Below, piece after piece: positions 48,560 to 56,926 of a stretch of DNA of 64,000 bases (within the stretch, counting starts at the first letter, position 1; every line of letters starts with the position of its first letter). Source of the DNA: Elusimicrobiota bacterium (GTDB taxonomy: Bacteria > Elusimicrobiota > Elusimicrobia > UBA1565 > UBA9628). The translations under genes were made by a program, and so were the position numbers. The notes under the pieces are model-generated. The model was not told the origin of the DNA. It did no database searches and saw only the letters and a program-made list of their open reading frames with translations. The stretch is from assembly GCA_023213235.1 (NCBI GenBank), contig CP096137.1, positions 197,587 through 261,586 of the forward strand, read 5' to 3'.

Positions 48560-49874
48560 GCACGACGCGATCGTGCTCGGCGGCGGCTTCGCGGGACTGT
48601 CCGCGGCGGTCGCGCTCGCCGAGAAAGGCGCGAAGGTCCTCGTCCTCGACAAGAAGCCGCACCTGGGCGGGCGCGCGTACTCGTTCTCCGAGGGCGGGCT
48701 CGACGTCGACAACGGGCAGCATCTTTTCATGGGCTGCTATTTGGCTACCAGGCGGTTCTTAGAAACGATCGGCACCGAGAATCGTTTGGACGTTTATGAG
48801 GACGTCGTGGTCGATTACGCGGAGCCCGGAGGCCGTCGAGACCGGCTCTCGTGCCCGTCCTGGCTTCCCGCGCCGCTTCATTTGGCCGCGGGGCTTCTCG
48901 GCCTCAAGGGCGTGTCCCTCGGCGAGAAGACGGCGCTGCTCGCCTTCGACCGCTCGCTCAAGTCGATGAAGTCCGGCCCCGTGCCCGACGCCGTCGAGAA
49001 GCTGACGGTGCGCCAGTGGCTGACCGGGCTCGGCATCTCGCGCAACTTCCAGACCCGCTTCTTCGACCCCGCCGCGATCGGCATCTTGAACGACGCGCCC
49101 GAGATCGCCTCGGCCGCCGGCTTCGTCCAGGCCCTGCGAACGATGTTCTTTTCGGGCGGCAAAGAAGCATCGAGATTCGCCCTGGCCAAGACGGGCCTCT
49201 CCGAGCTCTACACCGACGCCGCCCGCGACTACGTGGAGAAGCGCGGCGGCAAGGTCATCTCGAACGCGAAGGCCGCGGCGCTGATCGAAGAGGGCGGGCG
49301 CGTGGTCGGCATCAAGACCGACATGGACTCGCGCTTCGACGCGGGGGCCGTGATCTCGACCTTGCCCGCGTGGGACTTGAAGAAGCTCGCTTTGCCCGCC
49401 GCGCTGCGCGGCCCGTGGGAGACGCTCAAGCCCGCGCCGATCGTGGGCGCGACGCTCAAGCTCGACAAGGCGGTCATGTCCGAGCGGTTCCTGGGCATGC
49501 TGAACACCGAGACGCATTGGGTCTTCAACAAGAGCATGATCCACGGGCTCAAGGAGAGCGGCCAGACGCTCGCCGTCGTGATCTCCGGGGCCCACAAACA
49601 GATCGGCTACTCGCCCGAGAAGATTTTGGACGCCGCCAAGCGAGACCTTTCGTCCTGCATTCCCGAGTTCGCCTCCGCGACAGTGCTCGCCTCCAAGGTG
49701 GTCAAGGAGCCCTTCGCCACGCTCTCGCCCGTCCCCGGCGACGAGGCCAAGCGCCCGGAGCCCGGGACCGGCATGCCCGGCTTTATGTTCGCCGGCGACT
49801 GGACGCGCACCGGCTTTCCCGCGACGATCGAGTCGGCGTGCGTGTCAGGCCAAGCCGTCGCCGTGCGGCTCTGA
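48549..49874 (+). CDS. hpnE: Hydroxysqualene dehydroxylase HpnE
   Basis: 441 residues, FAD-dependent amine-oxidase/phytoene desaturase-like fold. N-terminal dinucleotide motif 'AIVLGGGFAGLSAAVALAEKG' and C-terminal 'FMFAGDWTRTGFPATIESA' are the FAD signatures. It reduces hydroxysqualene to squalene, completing HpnCDE. It overlaps hpnD by 11 bases. No squalene-hopene cyclase lies in the window. Confidence 0.93.
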   Translation: MASRHDAIVLGGGFAGLSAAVALAEKGAKVLVLDKKPHLGGRAYSFSEGGLDVDNGQHLFMGCYLATRRFLETIGTENRLDVYEDVVVDYAEPGGRRDRLSCPSWLPAPLHLAAGLLGLKGVSLGEKTALLAFDRSLKSMKSGPVPDAVEKLTVRQWLTGLGISRNFQTRFFDPAAIGILNDAPEIASAAGFVQALRTMFFSGGKEASRFALAKTGLSELYTDAARDYVEKRGGKVISNAKAAALIEEGGRVVGIKTDMDSRFDAGAVISTLPAWDLKKLALPAALRGPWETLKPAPIVGATLKLDKAVMSERFLGMLNTETHWVFNKSMIHGLKESGQTLAVVISGAHKQIGYSPEKILDAAKRDLSSCIPEFASATVLASKVVKEPFATLSPVPGDEAKRPEPGTGMPGFMFAGDWTRTGFPATIESACVSGQAVAVRL

Positions 49875-50297
49875 CGGCCAGAGCGCCGCGAATTCGTTTT
49901 CCCAGACGCGGTCGAGGTGATAGCGCCAAAACCTCTTGGCGCCGAAGGACGACGTGGCGAGAGCCGCTCGCCAGCGCTCCAGCTCGATCCGGCTGAGCTG
50001 TTGAATGTAGGTTCGCCATGCGCGCTCCAGCAGGTCGCCGCGCGACCAGCGAGCGAGTCGGCGCCGGGCGGTGGCGGCCGAGCCGAAGCGTTTCGGCAGG
50101 CCGGCCCAAGTCCCTCCGGTCCGCAGGCGCCAGAAGATCGCGCTCAGCGCGAGGCGGTCGTCGGCCCGGGGCCGCCCGCCCTTGCGGCGGGTCTTGAGGA
50201 AAGGGCGCTTCTTGGGGCGAGGCAGCACGAGGGCGATGCGCTTCCAGAACCAGGGCGCGACGCCGTTCCATTCATGTGGGTCTTTATCGAATCGCAT
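49845..50297 (-). CDS. Orphan DUF4096/IS5-type transposase N-terminal domain protein
   Basis: 150 residues. 'GGRPRADDRLALSAIFWRLRTGGTWAGLPKRFG' and 'RRLARWSRGDLLERAW' match the DUF4096 domain found at the N-terminus of IS4/IS5 transposases. There is no DDE catalytic domain in this or a neighbouring frame, and no terminal inverted repeats are seen. It may be a remnant or a domesticated DNA-binding protein. Its stop lies inside the end of hpnE (30-base convergent overlap). Confidence 0.6.
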   Translation of the reverse strand: MRFDKDPHEWNGVAPWFWKRIALVLPRPKKRPFLKTRRKGGRPRADDRLALSAIFWRLRTGGTWAGLPKRFGSAATARRRLARWSRGDLLERAWRTYIQQLSRIELERWRAALATSSFGAKRFWRYHLDRVWENEFAALWPSEPHGDGLA

Positions 50298-50344
50298 ACC
50301 TCTCCAGACGATCGAGCCCCGGGAAAAGTTCCATTCTTCCCTCT

Positions 50345-50376
50345 GGGGTTTTGCGCAGAATTCTGCTCAAAACCCC
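50345..50376. repeat. Nested palindrome upstream of dcd
   Basis: GGGGTTTTG (50345-50353) pairs with CAAAACCCC (50368-50376). The 14-base interior holds a second perfect palindrome, GCAGAATTCTGC (50355-50366). It could be an operator, or a terminator of the minus-strand gene's antisense. The rest of 50298-50461 shows only a TTAAAT hexamer (50434-50439), a possible dcd -10. Confidence 0.55.
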
Positions 50377-50461
50377 CGTCGAGAGATTCGGCCCGGGCAA
50401 GGAAAGCAGATGCCCGGCGGGGCCCGGATTTTGTTAAATGAAGGCAGCGAGGGCCGAAACC

Positions 50462-51025
50462 ATGATCAAGTCCGACAAGTGGATCCGCGAGATGTCGACG
50501 AAGCACAAGATGATCGAGCCTTTCGTCGAGCGCCAGGACGGCAAGGGCAAGATCAGCTTCGGCCTGTCTTCATATGGTTACGACATGCGCGTCGCGGATG
50601 AATACAAGGTTTTCACCAACGTTCACGGCACGCTCGTCGACCCGAAGCAGTTCGACGCGAAGGCCTTCGTCGACATCAAGGCCGACACGTGCACGGTGCC
50701 GCCGAACTCCTTCGCGCTGGCCCGCTCCCTCGAGAAGTTCAAGATCCCGCGCGAGGTGCTCGCCGTCTGCCTCGGCAAGTCGACCTACGCGCGCTGCGGC
50801 ATCATCATCAACGTCACGCCCCTCGAGCCCGGCTGGGAAGGCTACCTGACCATCGAGATCTCGAACACGACCCCGCTGCCCGCGAAGATCTATTCCAACG
50901 AGGGCATCGCCCAGCTGCTCTTCTTCGGAGGCGACCAGCTCTGCGAGACGTCGTACTCCGACCGCAAGGGCAAGTACATGGACCAGGTCGGCGTGGTCCT
51001 GCCCCGCATTCTCGCCGCCAAATAG
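50462..51025 (+). CDS. dcd: dCTP deaminase
   Basis: 187 residues. '[16 protein letters not shown]', '[29 protein letters not shown]' and '[23 protein letters not shown]' are the Dcd/Dut-superfamily motifs, with Glu in [10 protein letters not shown] as the catalytic residue. It deaminates dCTP to dUTP, which Dut (11.4 kb) turns into dUMP. ATG 50462 has GAGGG upstream; ATG 50438 is possible but less like the family start [11 protein letters not shown]. Confidence 0.93.
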   Translation: MIKSDKWIREMSTKHKMIEPFVERQDGKGKISFGLSSYGYDMRVADEYKVFTNVHGTLVDPKQFDAKAFVDIKADTCTVPPNSFALARSLEKFKIPREVLAVCLGKSTYARCGIIINVTPLEPGWEGYLTIEISNTTPLPAKIYSNEGIAQLLFFGGDQLCETSYSDRKGKYMDQVGVVLPRILAAK

Positions 51026-51572
51026 TGCTCGCGACGCTCCTCCTCGCCGTCCTGGCCTTGGGCGCTCGCGCCGGCGACCTGGGCGGGCACGCCCCGGTCG
51101 CGGCCGAGGCTCCCGCGCCCGTCGAGGACCGCGCCGCCGTCCTCGAGGAGATGTGGGCGCGCCGCCTGCTCGCGCCCGACCAGAGCGCCTGGGCGCCCTC
51201 CGACGCCGAGCTGCTCGGTCGAATCCGCGCGGCCGAGGCCGACGCGCTGGTCTTCCTCAAGCGCCGCTTCGGGACGAACCGGAACTGGACCGCCTCCCGC
51301 AAGAGCCCCGGGCCGCGCCTGCTGACCAAGGAGGGGTACGACAAGTACCTGTTTCTGCTCTCCCAGGACGCCATCGAATACTTCGAGAAGAAGGGCGCCG
51401 GCGCGAAGTGGGCCCTGAAGCTCACGGATTGGGATGGGGGCGCATCTTCGACGGAGACGGCCGGTTGACGCCTATCGGGATGAACGTCTATCGCCGGGCC
51501 AAGCTCAAGCTCGAGGTGTACTGGAAGGCCCCCAACGGGGAGACCTTCGGGACGCGCCGGCCTCCTAAATAA
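51025..51572 (+). CDS. Secreted protein of unknown function (one frameshift)
   Basis: About 182 residues. GTG start shares one base with the dcd stop. Signal peptide [19 protein letters not shown] helical region and 'YDKYLFLLSQDAIEYFEKKGA' follow. Near residue 138 one more G in 51436-51440 joins 'LKLTDWDGG' to 'RIFDGDGRLTPIGMN', restoring a C-terminal part to the stop before rplM. No family recognised. Confidence 0.6.
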
Positions 51573-51607
51573 ACGGCTTGTTGCTTGTTCTCCGACGGGG
51601 AATTTGG

Positions 51608-51613
51608 TAACAT
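51608..51613 (+). promoter_or_regulatory. -10-like hexamer TAACAT of rplM
   Basis: TAACAT ends 8 bases before the rplM ATG, and TTGTTC (51585-51590) lies 17 bases upstream of it. A short-leader rplM-rpsI transcript is predicted. Confidence 0.35.
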
Positions 51614-51621
51614 TAACCACT

Positions 51622-52059
51622 ATGCCTCAGAACAGCTACATGCATCCTCCCCGCCAGGCCGGCATCGACCGCCGCTGGCACCACATCGACGCGAAGGGCC
51701 TCGTGCTCGGTCGCATCGCCACGAAGGCCGCCGACCTGCTCCGCGGGAAAGGCAAGGTCACCTACACCGATTACGTCGATTGCGGCGATTTCGTCGTCGT
51801 GACGAACGCGAAGCACTTCAAGCTGACCGGCAACAAGATGGACCAGAAGTTCTACTTCTCGCACTCCGGCTTCGCCGGCGGCGCGAAGGTCACGCCGATC
51901 AAGCGCCAGATGGAGCGCGACCCCCGCAAGATCGTCATGCTCGCGGTGCGCCGCATGCTCCCGAAGAACCGGCTCGCCCGCCAGCAGCTGGTCCGCCTCA
52001 AGATCTACGTCAACGACAAGCACCCGCACTCGGCCGCCAACGCGCCGAAGGCCAAGTAA
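51622..52059 (+). CDS. rplM: 50S ribosomal protein L13
   Basis: 145 residues, family length. 'RRWHHIDAKGLVLGRIATKAADLLRGKGKVTYTDYVDCGDFVVV' region and 'AVRRMLPKNRLARQQLVRLKIY' are L13 hallmarks. One of the first proteins in 50S assembly. Followed 7 bases later by rpsI, the conserved rplM-rpsI pair. Confidence 0.96.
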   Translation: MPQNSYMHPPRQAGIDRRWHHIDAKGLVLGRIATKAADLLRGKGKVTYTDYVDCGDFVVVTNAKHFKLTGNKMDQKFYFSHSGFAGGAKVTPIKRQMERDPRKIVMLAVRRMLPKNRLARQQLVRLKIYVNDKHPHSAANAPKAK

Positions 52060-52066
52060 GGACACC

Positions 52067-52468
52067 ATGAGCAAGAACGACGCCATCTGGGCCACCGGCC
52101 GCCGCAAAACCTCCGTCGCGCAGTGCCGCCTGCTGCCGAAGGGCGAGGGTAAAGTCACCGTCAACAAGAAGCCCGTCGAGATGTACTTCCACGGCCTTCC
52201 CCACCAGGTTCGCGACGTCACCGAGCCGATCACGATCATCGAGGCCGCCAAGAGCCACGACTACATCGTCAAGGTCGTCGGCGGCGGCATCTCCGGCCAG
52301 GCCGGAGCCGCCCGTCACGCGATCTCTCGCGCGCTCGTGAAGCTCGACGAGAAGAACAAGAAGGCTCTGCGCGCCGCCGGCTTCCTCACGCGCGACCCCC
52401 GCATGGTCGAGCGCAAGAAGCCCGGTCAGCCGAAAGCCCGCAAGCGCTTCCAGTTCTCCAAGCGCTGA
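52067..52468 (+). CDS. rpsI: 30S ribosomal protein S9
   Basis: 133 residues. 'WATGRRKTSVAQCRLLPKGEGKV' at the N-terminus and the C-terminal 'LTRDPRMVERKKPGQPKARKRFQFSKR' are the S9 signatures, the last Lys-Arg contacting P-site tRNA. Small Shine-Dalgarno AAGGA before ATG. Confidence 0.96.
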   Translation: MSKNDAIWATGRRKTSVAQCRLLPKGEGKVTVNKKPVEMYFHGLPHQVRDVTEPITIIEAAKSHDYIVKVVGGGISGQAGAARHAISRALVKLDEKNKKALRAAGFLTRDPRMVERKKPGQPKARKRFQFSKR

Positions 52469-52472
52469 TTCA

Positions 52473-52492
52473 ATGGTCTCTCAAGAGACCAT
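52473..52492 (+). promoter_or_regulatory. Perfect hairpin covering a start codon
   Basis: ATGGTCTCT (52473-52481), loop CA, AGAGACCAT (52484-52492). It begins 5 bases after the rpsI stop and contains the ATG of the next gene. It could hide that start, end the rpsI mRNA (no T-tract follows), or both. Confidence 0.6.
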
Positions 52493-52783
52493 CAAAGTCA
52501 GAGGTCTGGCCCGTCTCGCCTCCGCGATCTTCGCGGGGTGGGGCGGGCTGGTTCTTTCCAAGGGGTCTACGACCTCCTGGGTGGGGAGCCCGAGGCCAAC
52601 CTGTACGCCGCCAAGGCTTGGGGCTTCGTGTCCCGGGCCGAGTGGGCGCGCTACACGCGCTTCGAGCTGGCCTACGGCCTGGCCTCCCTCGGACTGGCCT
52701 GGTACTGCTGGCTTTGGTCCCGGCGCCTGCCGGAGACCGTGAAGCGGGACCGGCGCCCCGCCGAATTCGACCTGTTCGGATAG
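52473..52783 (+). CDS. Small two-helix membrane protein (one frameshift)
   Basis: About 103 residues when one G is added to the run at 52562-52565, joining 'WGGLVLSKG' to 'VYDLLGGEPEANLY'. Two hydrophobic segments (~12-30 and ~68-83) suggest a membrane hairpin. No family recognised. The start codon lies within the hairpin 52473-52492, so a later start is possible. It precedes the DUF72 gene by 3 bases. Confidence 0.5.
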
Positions 52784-52786
52784 GCC

Positions 52787-53497
52787 ATGATCACCGTGGG
52801 CTGCGCCGGCTATCCCGTGGGCCGTGACCGCTATTGGCGGTCGCTCTCCTTCGTGGAGGCCGAGACGGGCAAGGGGCTTCCCAGGCTCGAGACCTTGGCC
52901 GCCTGGCGCGCCGACATCCCCGCCGGCGGCGAGGCGTCTTTGCAGGCCCTGCGCACGATCACCCACGGCCCCCAGGACTCCGGGTTTCCGGCCTCCGCCC
53001 GGAAGCTCCCGAAGAACCGGCAGGTGCTGTGCGGGGCCTTCCGGGAGAGCCTGGAGGTCCATGAGGCCTGGATGGCCACAAAGGCCGCCGCGGAGGCCCT
53101 GGGCGCCAAGATCGTGGTGTTCGAGACCCCGGGCTCCTTCCTGCCCGGCTCCGACCGCCTGCGCGACATGTACCGCTTCTTCAAAGGGGCGGCGCGCGGC
53201 AAGCTCAACTTCGTCTGGCACCCGCGCGGCGGGAGTGGGCGCCGCTCGCCGACAAGATCAGCGGCGACCTGGGGCTGATCCGGGCCTTCGATCCCCTGCG
53301 CCAGCCCCCGCCGCGCCGGGGGCTTCCTGTACCTGCGGCCTCTGCTGCCGCGCGGGGGCGTCCTCGGTGTGGACAATATGGCCACAATCGCCGAGGCCTG
53401 CGCCGACGTGCCCGCCTTCCTGGCCCTGTCCCACCGGAACTCCTTTCGCGACGCGGAGCGGCTCAAAGAGACCCTCGGCTCCCGGAGGGCGCGGTGA
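52787..53497 (+). CDS. DUF72 family protein (three frameshifts)
   Basis: About 237 residues. N-terminus 'MITVGCAGYPVGRDRYW' and 'ALGAKIVVFETPGSFLPG' match the DUF72/YecE TIM-barrel-like family of unknown function. Three one-base additions are needed: G in 53231-53233 (to 'EWAPLADKISGDLG'), C in 53305-53309 and G in 53318-53322 (to 'FLYLRPLLPRGG'). All repair toward a single frame that ends at TGA 53495-53497 overlapping the next GTG. Confidence 0.7.
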
Positions 53498-54116
53498 GCC
53501 TCTGGTCGGACCTGCGCGTCGCCTGGCAGGCGTTCAAGACGCGCCGCAAGATGAACCGGCAGTTCCGCAAGCGCGAGGACCCGTTCTCCTACTCGAAGAC
53601 TCCTTACGAGGCCGCCCGCCTCGAGGCCATGGACAAAGCGGTCGGCCCCGGGCCCCTGGGAAGCGCCCTCGAGGTCGGCTGCGCCGAGGGCCACTTCACC
53701 GAGCGTCTGTGCCGCAAGGCGGGACGCGTGATCGCGCTCGACATCTCCGCCGTCGCGCTCGAGCGGGCGCGCAAGCGCGCGCCGGCCGCCTTCCAGGAGG
53801 CCGATCTGCTTACGTGGGATCCCGGCCTCTTCGCCCCGTTCGACGCGATCGTCCTCGGCGACGTGCTGTACTACCTCGACCGCCCGGGCGTCTCGGAGGA
53901 GTTCGCGGAGCTCTTCCCGCGGCTGGCGTCCTGGCTCAAGCCGGGGGGAGGATCGTGCTCGCCCACGGCTACGCCGGAGACGCCGAGTTCGCCCTGCGCC
54001 GCCACTTCCGCGAGCGCTTCGAGCGCGCGGGCCTCGGCCTTATCGAGGAGCGCACGCTCGACTCAGAGCGCGGCGGCGTGCGCTGCCTGCTCTCCGTCCT
54101 CGGCAGACCCCGCTAG
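53494..54116 (+). CDS. SAM-dependent methyltransferase, NodS-like (one frameshift)
   Basis: About 207 residues. Motif I 'ALEVGCAEGHFTERL' (~55-70) and 'FDAIVLGDVLYYLDRP' are class I methyltransferase features, closest in style to the NodS-type N-methyltransferases. One more G in 53943-53948 joins 'WLKPGG' to 'RIVLAHGYAGDAEFALRRHF'. GTG start overlaps the DUF72 stop. Substrate unknown. Confidence 0.75.
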
Positions 54117-54124
54117 AAATTTAA

Positions 54125-54130
54125 TAGACT
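54125..54130 (+). promoter_or_regulatory. -10 hexamer TAGACT
   Basis: TAGACT ends 7 bases before ATG 54138; predicted leaderless start. Confidence 0.4.
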
Positions 54131-54137
54131 CCGCGCC

Positions 54138-54671
54138 ATGCGGCGGAGCGCGGCGGAGTCCTTGAAGGGGCAGACGGAGGCTTTGGTCGCGGCCGCGAGC
54201 GCCGCCGCCGACTGGTTCCGCCGTCCCGCCGCCTCCGCGCTCTCGGCCGCGCGCACCGCGCGCCTGCGCGCCCTCGGCTGGCGCGACGCCGCGAAGCCGG
54301 CCGACGCGGACCTCTCCTTCGCCCTGCGCGAGGCCGTCGAGCACTCGGCCCAGGCCGTCGCCGAGGCCGCCCGCTGGGGCGTGGAGTCCGACCTCGGCTT
54401 GTACCGCACCGCCGAGGCCGTGCGCGAGGCCGCGAAGAAGCTCTCCGCCGCCGCCGGCTCGAAGGGCCGCGCGCGCGCCGCCGCCCTCGTCGAGGCCAAG
54501 AAGTGGGCCGGCGAGGCGGAGCGCCTGCGCCGCCTGACGCGTTCCGCGGCGCACGAGGACCCGTCGCTGGCGGGCGCGCTCAAGCGCGAGACCGTCTCGA
54601 CGCGCCTGTCGAACGCGGCCGAGGCCGTCCAGCAGGCCTGCGACGCCCTCGGAGGAACCCTCGCCGAATGA
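54138..54671 (+). CDS. Helical protein of unknown function
   Basis: 177 residues, Ala/Arg/Glu-rich and almost wholly helical, with several heptad-like stretches, for example 'SFALREAVEHSAQAVAEAARW' split over residues ~60-80. No signal peptide. No family recognised. The next gene's ATG overlaps its stop (ATGA), so it leads the nucleotidase/HAD operon. Confidence 0.5.
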   Translation: MRRSAAESLKGQTEALVAAASAAADWFRRPAASALSAARTARLRALGWRDAAKPADADLSFALREAVEHSAQAVAEAARWGVESDLGLYRTAEAVREAAKKLSAAAGSKGRARAAALVEAKKWAGEAERLRRLTRSAAHEDPSLAGALKRETVSTRLSNAAEAVQQACDALGGTLAE

Positions 54672-56160
54672 AGAACCTGATCATCGCCCTTCTGCTCGTC
54701 CCCGCCGCGCGCGCCGCCGAGCCGATCAAGCTGCGCGTCTACCACACCAACGACGTGCACGGCTGGATCATGCCGCGCCCCGATAAGTTCCAGACGAACC
54801 GCCTCGTCGGCGGCGCCGCCGCGCTGGCCGCGCTGATCGCCAAGGACACGGGGCCTAAGCTCGTCCTCGACGCCGGGGACTGGTGGCAGGGCACGCCCGA
54901 GGGTTCGCTGACCAAGGGCGAGGCCGTCGCCGACGTGTTCAACGCGATCGGCTACGACGCCGTCGTCATCGGCAACCACGAGTACGACGACGGAGCGGAC
55001 TCGCTGAAGACGCTGATCGGCAAGATCAAGGTTCCCGTGCTCTCAGCCAACACCTACGGCGCGGACGGCAAGCTCGTCCCGTGGGTCCGCGCGTCGATCG
55101 TCAAGGAAATCGCCGGCGTGAAGGTCGGGATCTTCGGCCTGACGACGACGAACATGCGCCGCCTCGCCTTTCCGAAGAACATCGCCGGCCTCGACTTCCG
55201 GCGCGAGGTCGACGTCGCGCGCGAGCAGGTCAAGGCGCTCAAGCGCCAGGGCGCGACCGTGATCATCGCGGTCACCCACATCGGCCTCGAGAACGAGCAC
55301 TCCAAGCACGAGGGCGATCAGACCTTGGCGCGCGAGGTTCCGGGCATCGACCTCATCGTCGGAGGACATTCCCACACGTTCTTGTCCCGTCCGGTCCAGG
55401 GGAGAACGGAACCCTGATCGTGCAGGCGGGCCAATACCTGCAGAAGGCCGGCCGCGCGACGCTCGAGATCGACCCCAAGACGAGGAAGGTCGTCGCCGCC
55501 TCCGACGAGCTCGTCGACCTGTGGCCCGACCGCGTCGGCGAGGACGCGGCGGTCAAGGCGATCGTCGACCGCCACGTCGAAGCCGTCGGCAAGGTCTTCG
55601 AGACCGTGATCGCGACCGCCCCGGCGGCGATGAGCCGCGAGGCCGACAAGGAAAGCGCGCTCGGCGGCTGGATGACGGACTGCTACCGCGAAGCGGCCGG
55701 CGTCGACGTCGCGCTGCAGAACGGCGGCGGCATACGCGCGGACCTGCCCGCCGGCCCGGTGACCCTGCGCTCGATCTTCAACGTGATGCCCTTCGACAAC
55801 GCGATCGTCAAGCTCGTCATGAAAGGCTCCGACGTGCGCGCCGCGCTCGACCACGGCGTCGGCATGGGCCGCATCGCGCAGTTCTCGGGCGTGGCTCTCG
55901 AGTACAAGCGCCCGGCCGAGAGCGGGAGCCGCCTGGTCTCCGCGGCCGTCGCCGGCGCGCCTCTCGACGACGCGAAGACCTACACGATCGCCACGCTCGA
56001 CTTCCTGACCAACGGCGGGGACGGCTACTCGGTGTTCGACCGGTTCGTCTCGTCGGAGCCGACCGGGATCCTCGCGCGCGACATGCTCAACGGCTGCGCG
56101 CGCAAGCAGGGCGTCGTCGCCGCGCCCGCCCCCGGGCGCCTGAAGCACAAGGAGAACTGA
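54668..56160 (+). CDS. Periplasmic 5'-nucleotidase, UshA family (one frameshift)
   Basis: About 497 residues. Signal peptide MKNLIIALLLVPAARA, then a dimetal phosphatase domain with HTNDVHGW, DAGDWWQGT, GNHEYDDG and GGHSHTF, and a 5'-nucleotidase C-terminal domain (~270-480; 'ALQNGGGIRADL', 'TLDFLTNGGDGYSVF'). It hydrolyses nucleotides or UDP-sugars in the periplasm. One more G in 55399-55402 joins 'RPVQG' to 'ENGTLIVQAGQYL'. ATG overlaps the previous stop. Confidence 0.9.
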
Positions 56161-56161
56161 G

Positions 56162-56753
56162 ATGGTGTTCAAGGAGACGCGCGCCAAAGTCGAGAAGGGC
56201 TGGACGACGACGAAGAAGCTCCTCGCCGCGATGAGCGTCTGGGGCCTGTTCTACAGCCTGATCACGATCGGCCAGCTGTCGGTGGCTTTCGACTACGACG
56301 ACACCCTCGTCGACTCCGCGAAGGCGCACGAGAAGGCCGCCGCCTCGGCGACCCAGGCCGCGAGCCCCACGTACTGGGCGACCCTCAACAACGCCTACGA
56401 CCAGGAGTCGGTCAAGCTCGTGCCGTTCTCGATCGCGTGCGTCGCGCGCGCCCTCGGCTTTCGCGTCGTGATCCTGGCCGAGCGCCAGGGCGTCGACGGC
56501 GAGGCGCTCAAGAAGGAGTGGCGCAAGCTCGCTCCCCGCGGCTTCATCTACACCCCCGACCCGTCTTCCAAGCACCTGCACATGCAGGAGGGCCGCTATG
56601 TGGCCTTCTTCGGCGACAGCGACCAGGACATGCTCGAGGCCAAGAAGGTCAACGTCCTCGGCGTGCGCGTCCGCCGCGGCAAGCGCTCGGTCAAGCACGG
56701 CGCCTACTCCCCGGCAAGATGGGGAGGTCGTGATCCCGCTCTCCCAGTTCTAG
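56162..56753 (+). CDS. HAD-family phosphatase, membrane-anchored (two frameshifts)
   Basis: About 197 residues. N-terminal hydrophobic segment (residues ~22-38) then 'AFDYDDTLVDS', the DxDxT nucleophile motif of HAD phosphatases, and 'FFGDSDQDMLEA' as the late acidic motif. Resembles class B acid phosphatases. One C in 56709-56712 and one G in 56721-56724 are needed to end '..VVIPLSQF' at TAG 56751-56753. It follows the nucleotidase closely and might act with it in periplasmic nucleotide scavenging. Confidence 0.78.
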
Positions 56754-56760
56754 CACGGAT

Positions 56761-56831
56761 GGGTGTCAGGCCTAACGATTAACGATTCTCTGTCGGCCGA
56801 GGAGAATCGTTAATCGTTAGGCCTGACACCC
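56761..56831. repeat. REP-like palindrome, copy 3
   Basis: Perfect 30-base arms (56761-56790, 56802-56831) around an 11-base loop. Outer GGGTGTCAGGCCT; inner contains AACGATT twice in tandem. It lies 7 bases after the HAD stop and 11 bases before the BMC operon promoter, so it could insulate the two transcripts. Confidence 0.88.
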
Positions 56832-56841
56832 TGATGCGGGC

Positions 56842-56869
56842 TTGACAGGGGGCGCCTACCCGCTAGAAT
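56842..56869 (+). promoter_or_regulatory. Promoter of the BMC operon
   Basis: TTGACA (56842-56847), 16 bases, TAGAAT (56864-56869). Near-consensus. It gives a leader of about 50 bases before the tpiA ATG, unlike most leading genes in the window, and that leader holds the palindrome 56896-56914. Confidence 0.65.
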
Positions 56870-56895
56870 TCTCCTGCGGCTGTAAGACCGCGAAG

Positions 56896-56914
56896 TGTGG
56901 CCAATTTGGCCACA
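56896..56914. promoter_or_regulatory. Operator-like palindrome in the BMC leader
   Basis: TGTGGCCAA-T-TTGGCCACA: perfect 9-base arms about a single T, about 27 bases past the -10. Placement suits a repressor site in the initial transcribed region. Regulator not in the window. Confidence 0.55.
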
Positions 56915-56926
56915 AATGGAGAGACC

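Noticed and set aside
49841..49852. GTGTCAGGCC inside hpnE as a fourth REP copy
   Set aside because: No complementary arm follows and the sequence is coding for conserved HpnE residues.
56754..56782. HAD phosphatase reading on to 56782 through the palindrome
   Set aside because: That C-terminus comes from the unrepaired frame. Adding two bases yields a sensible end at 56753, before the repeat.
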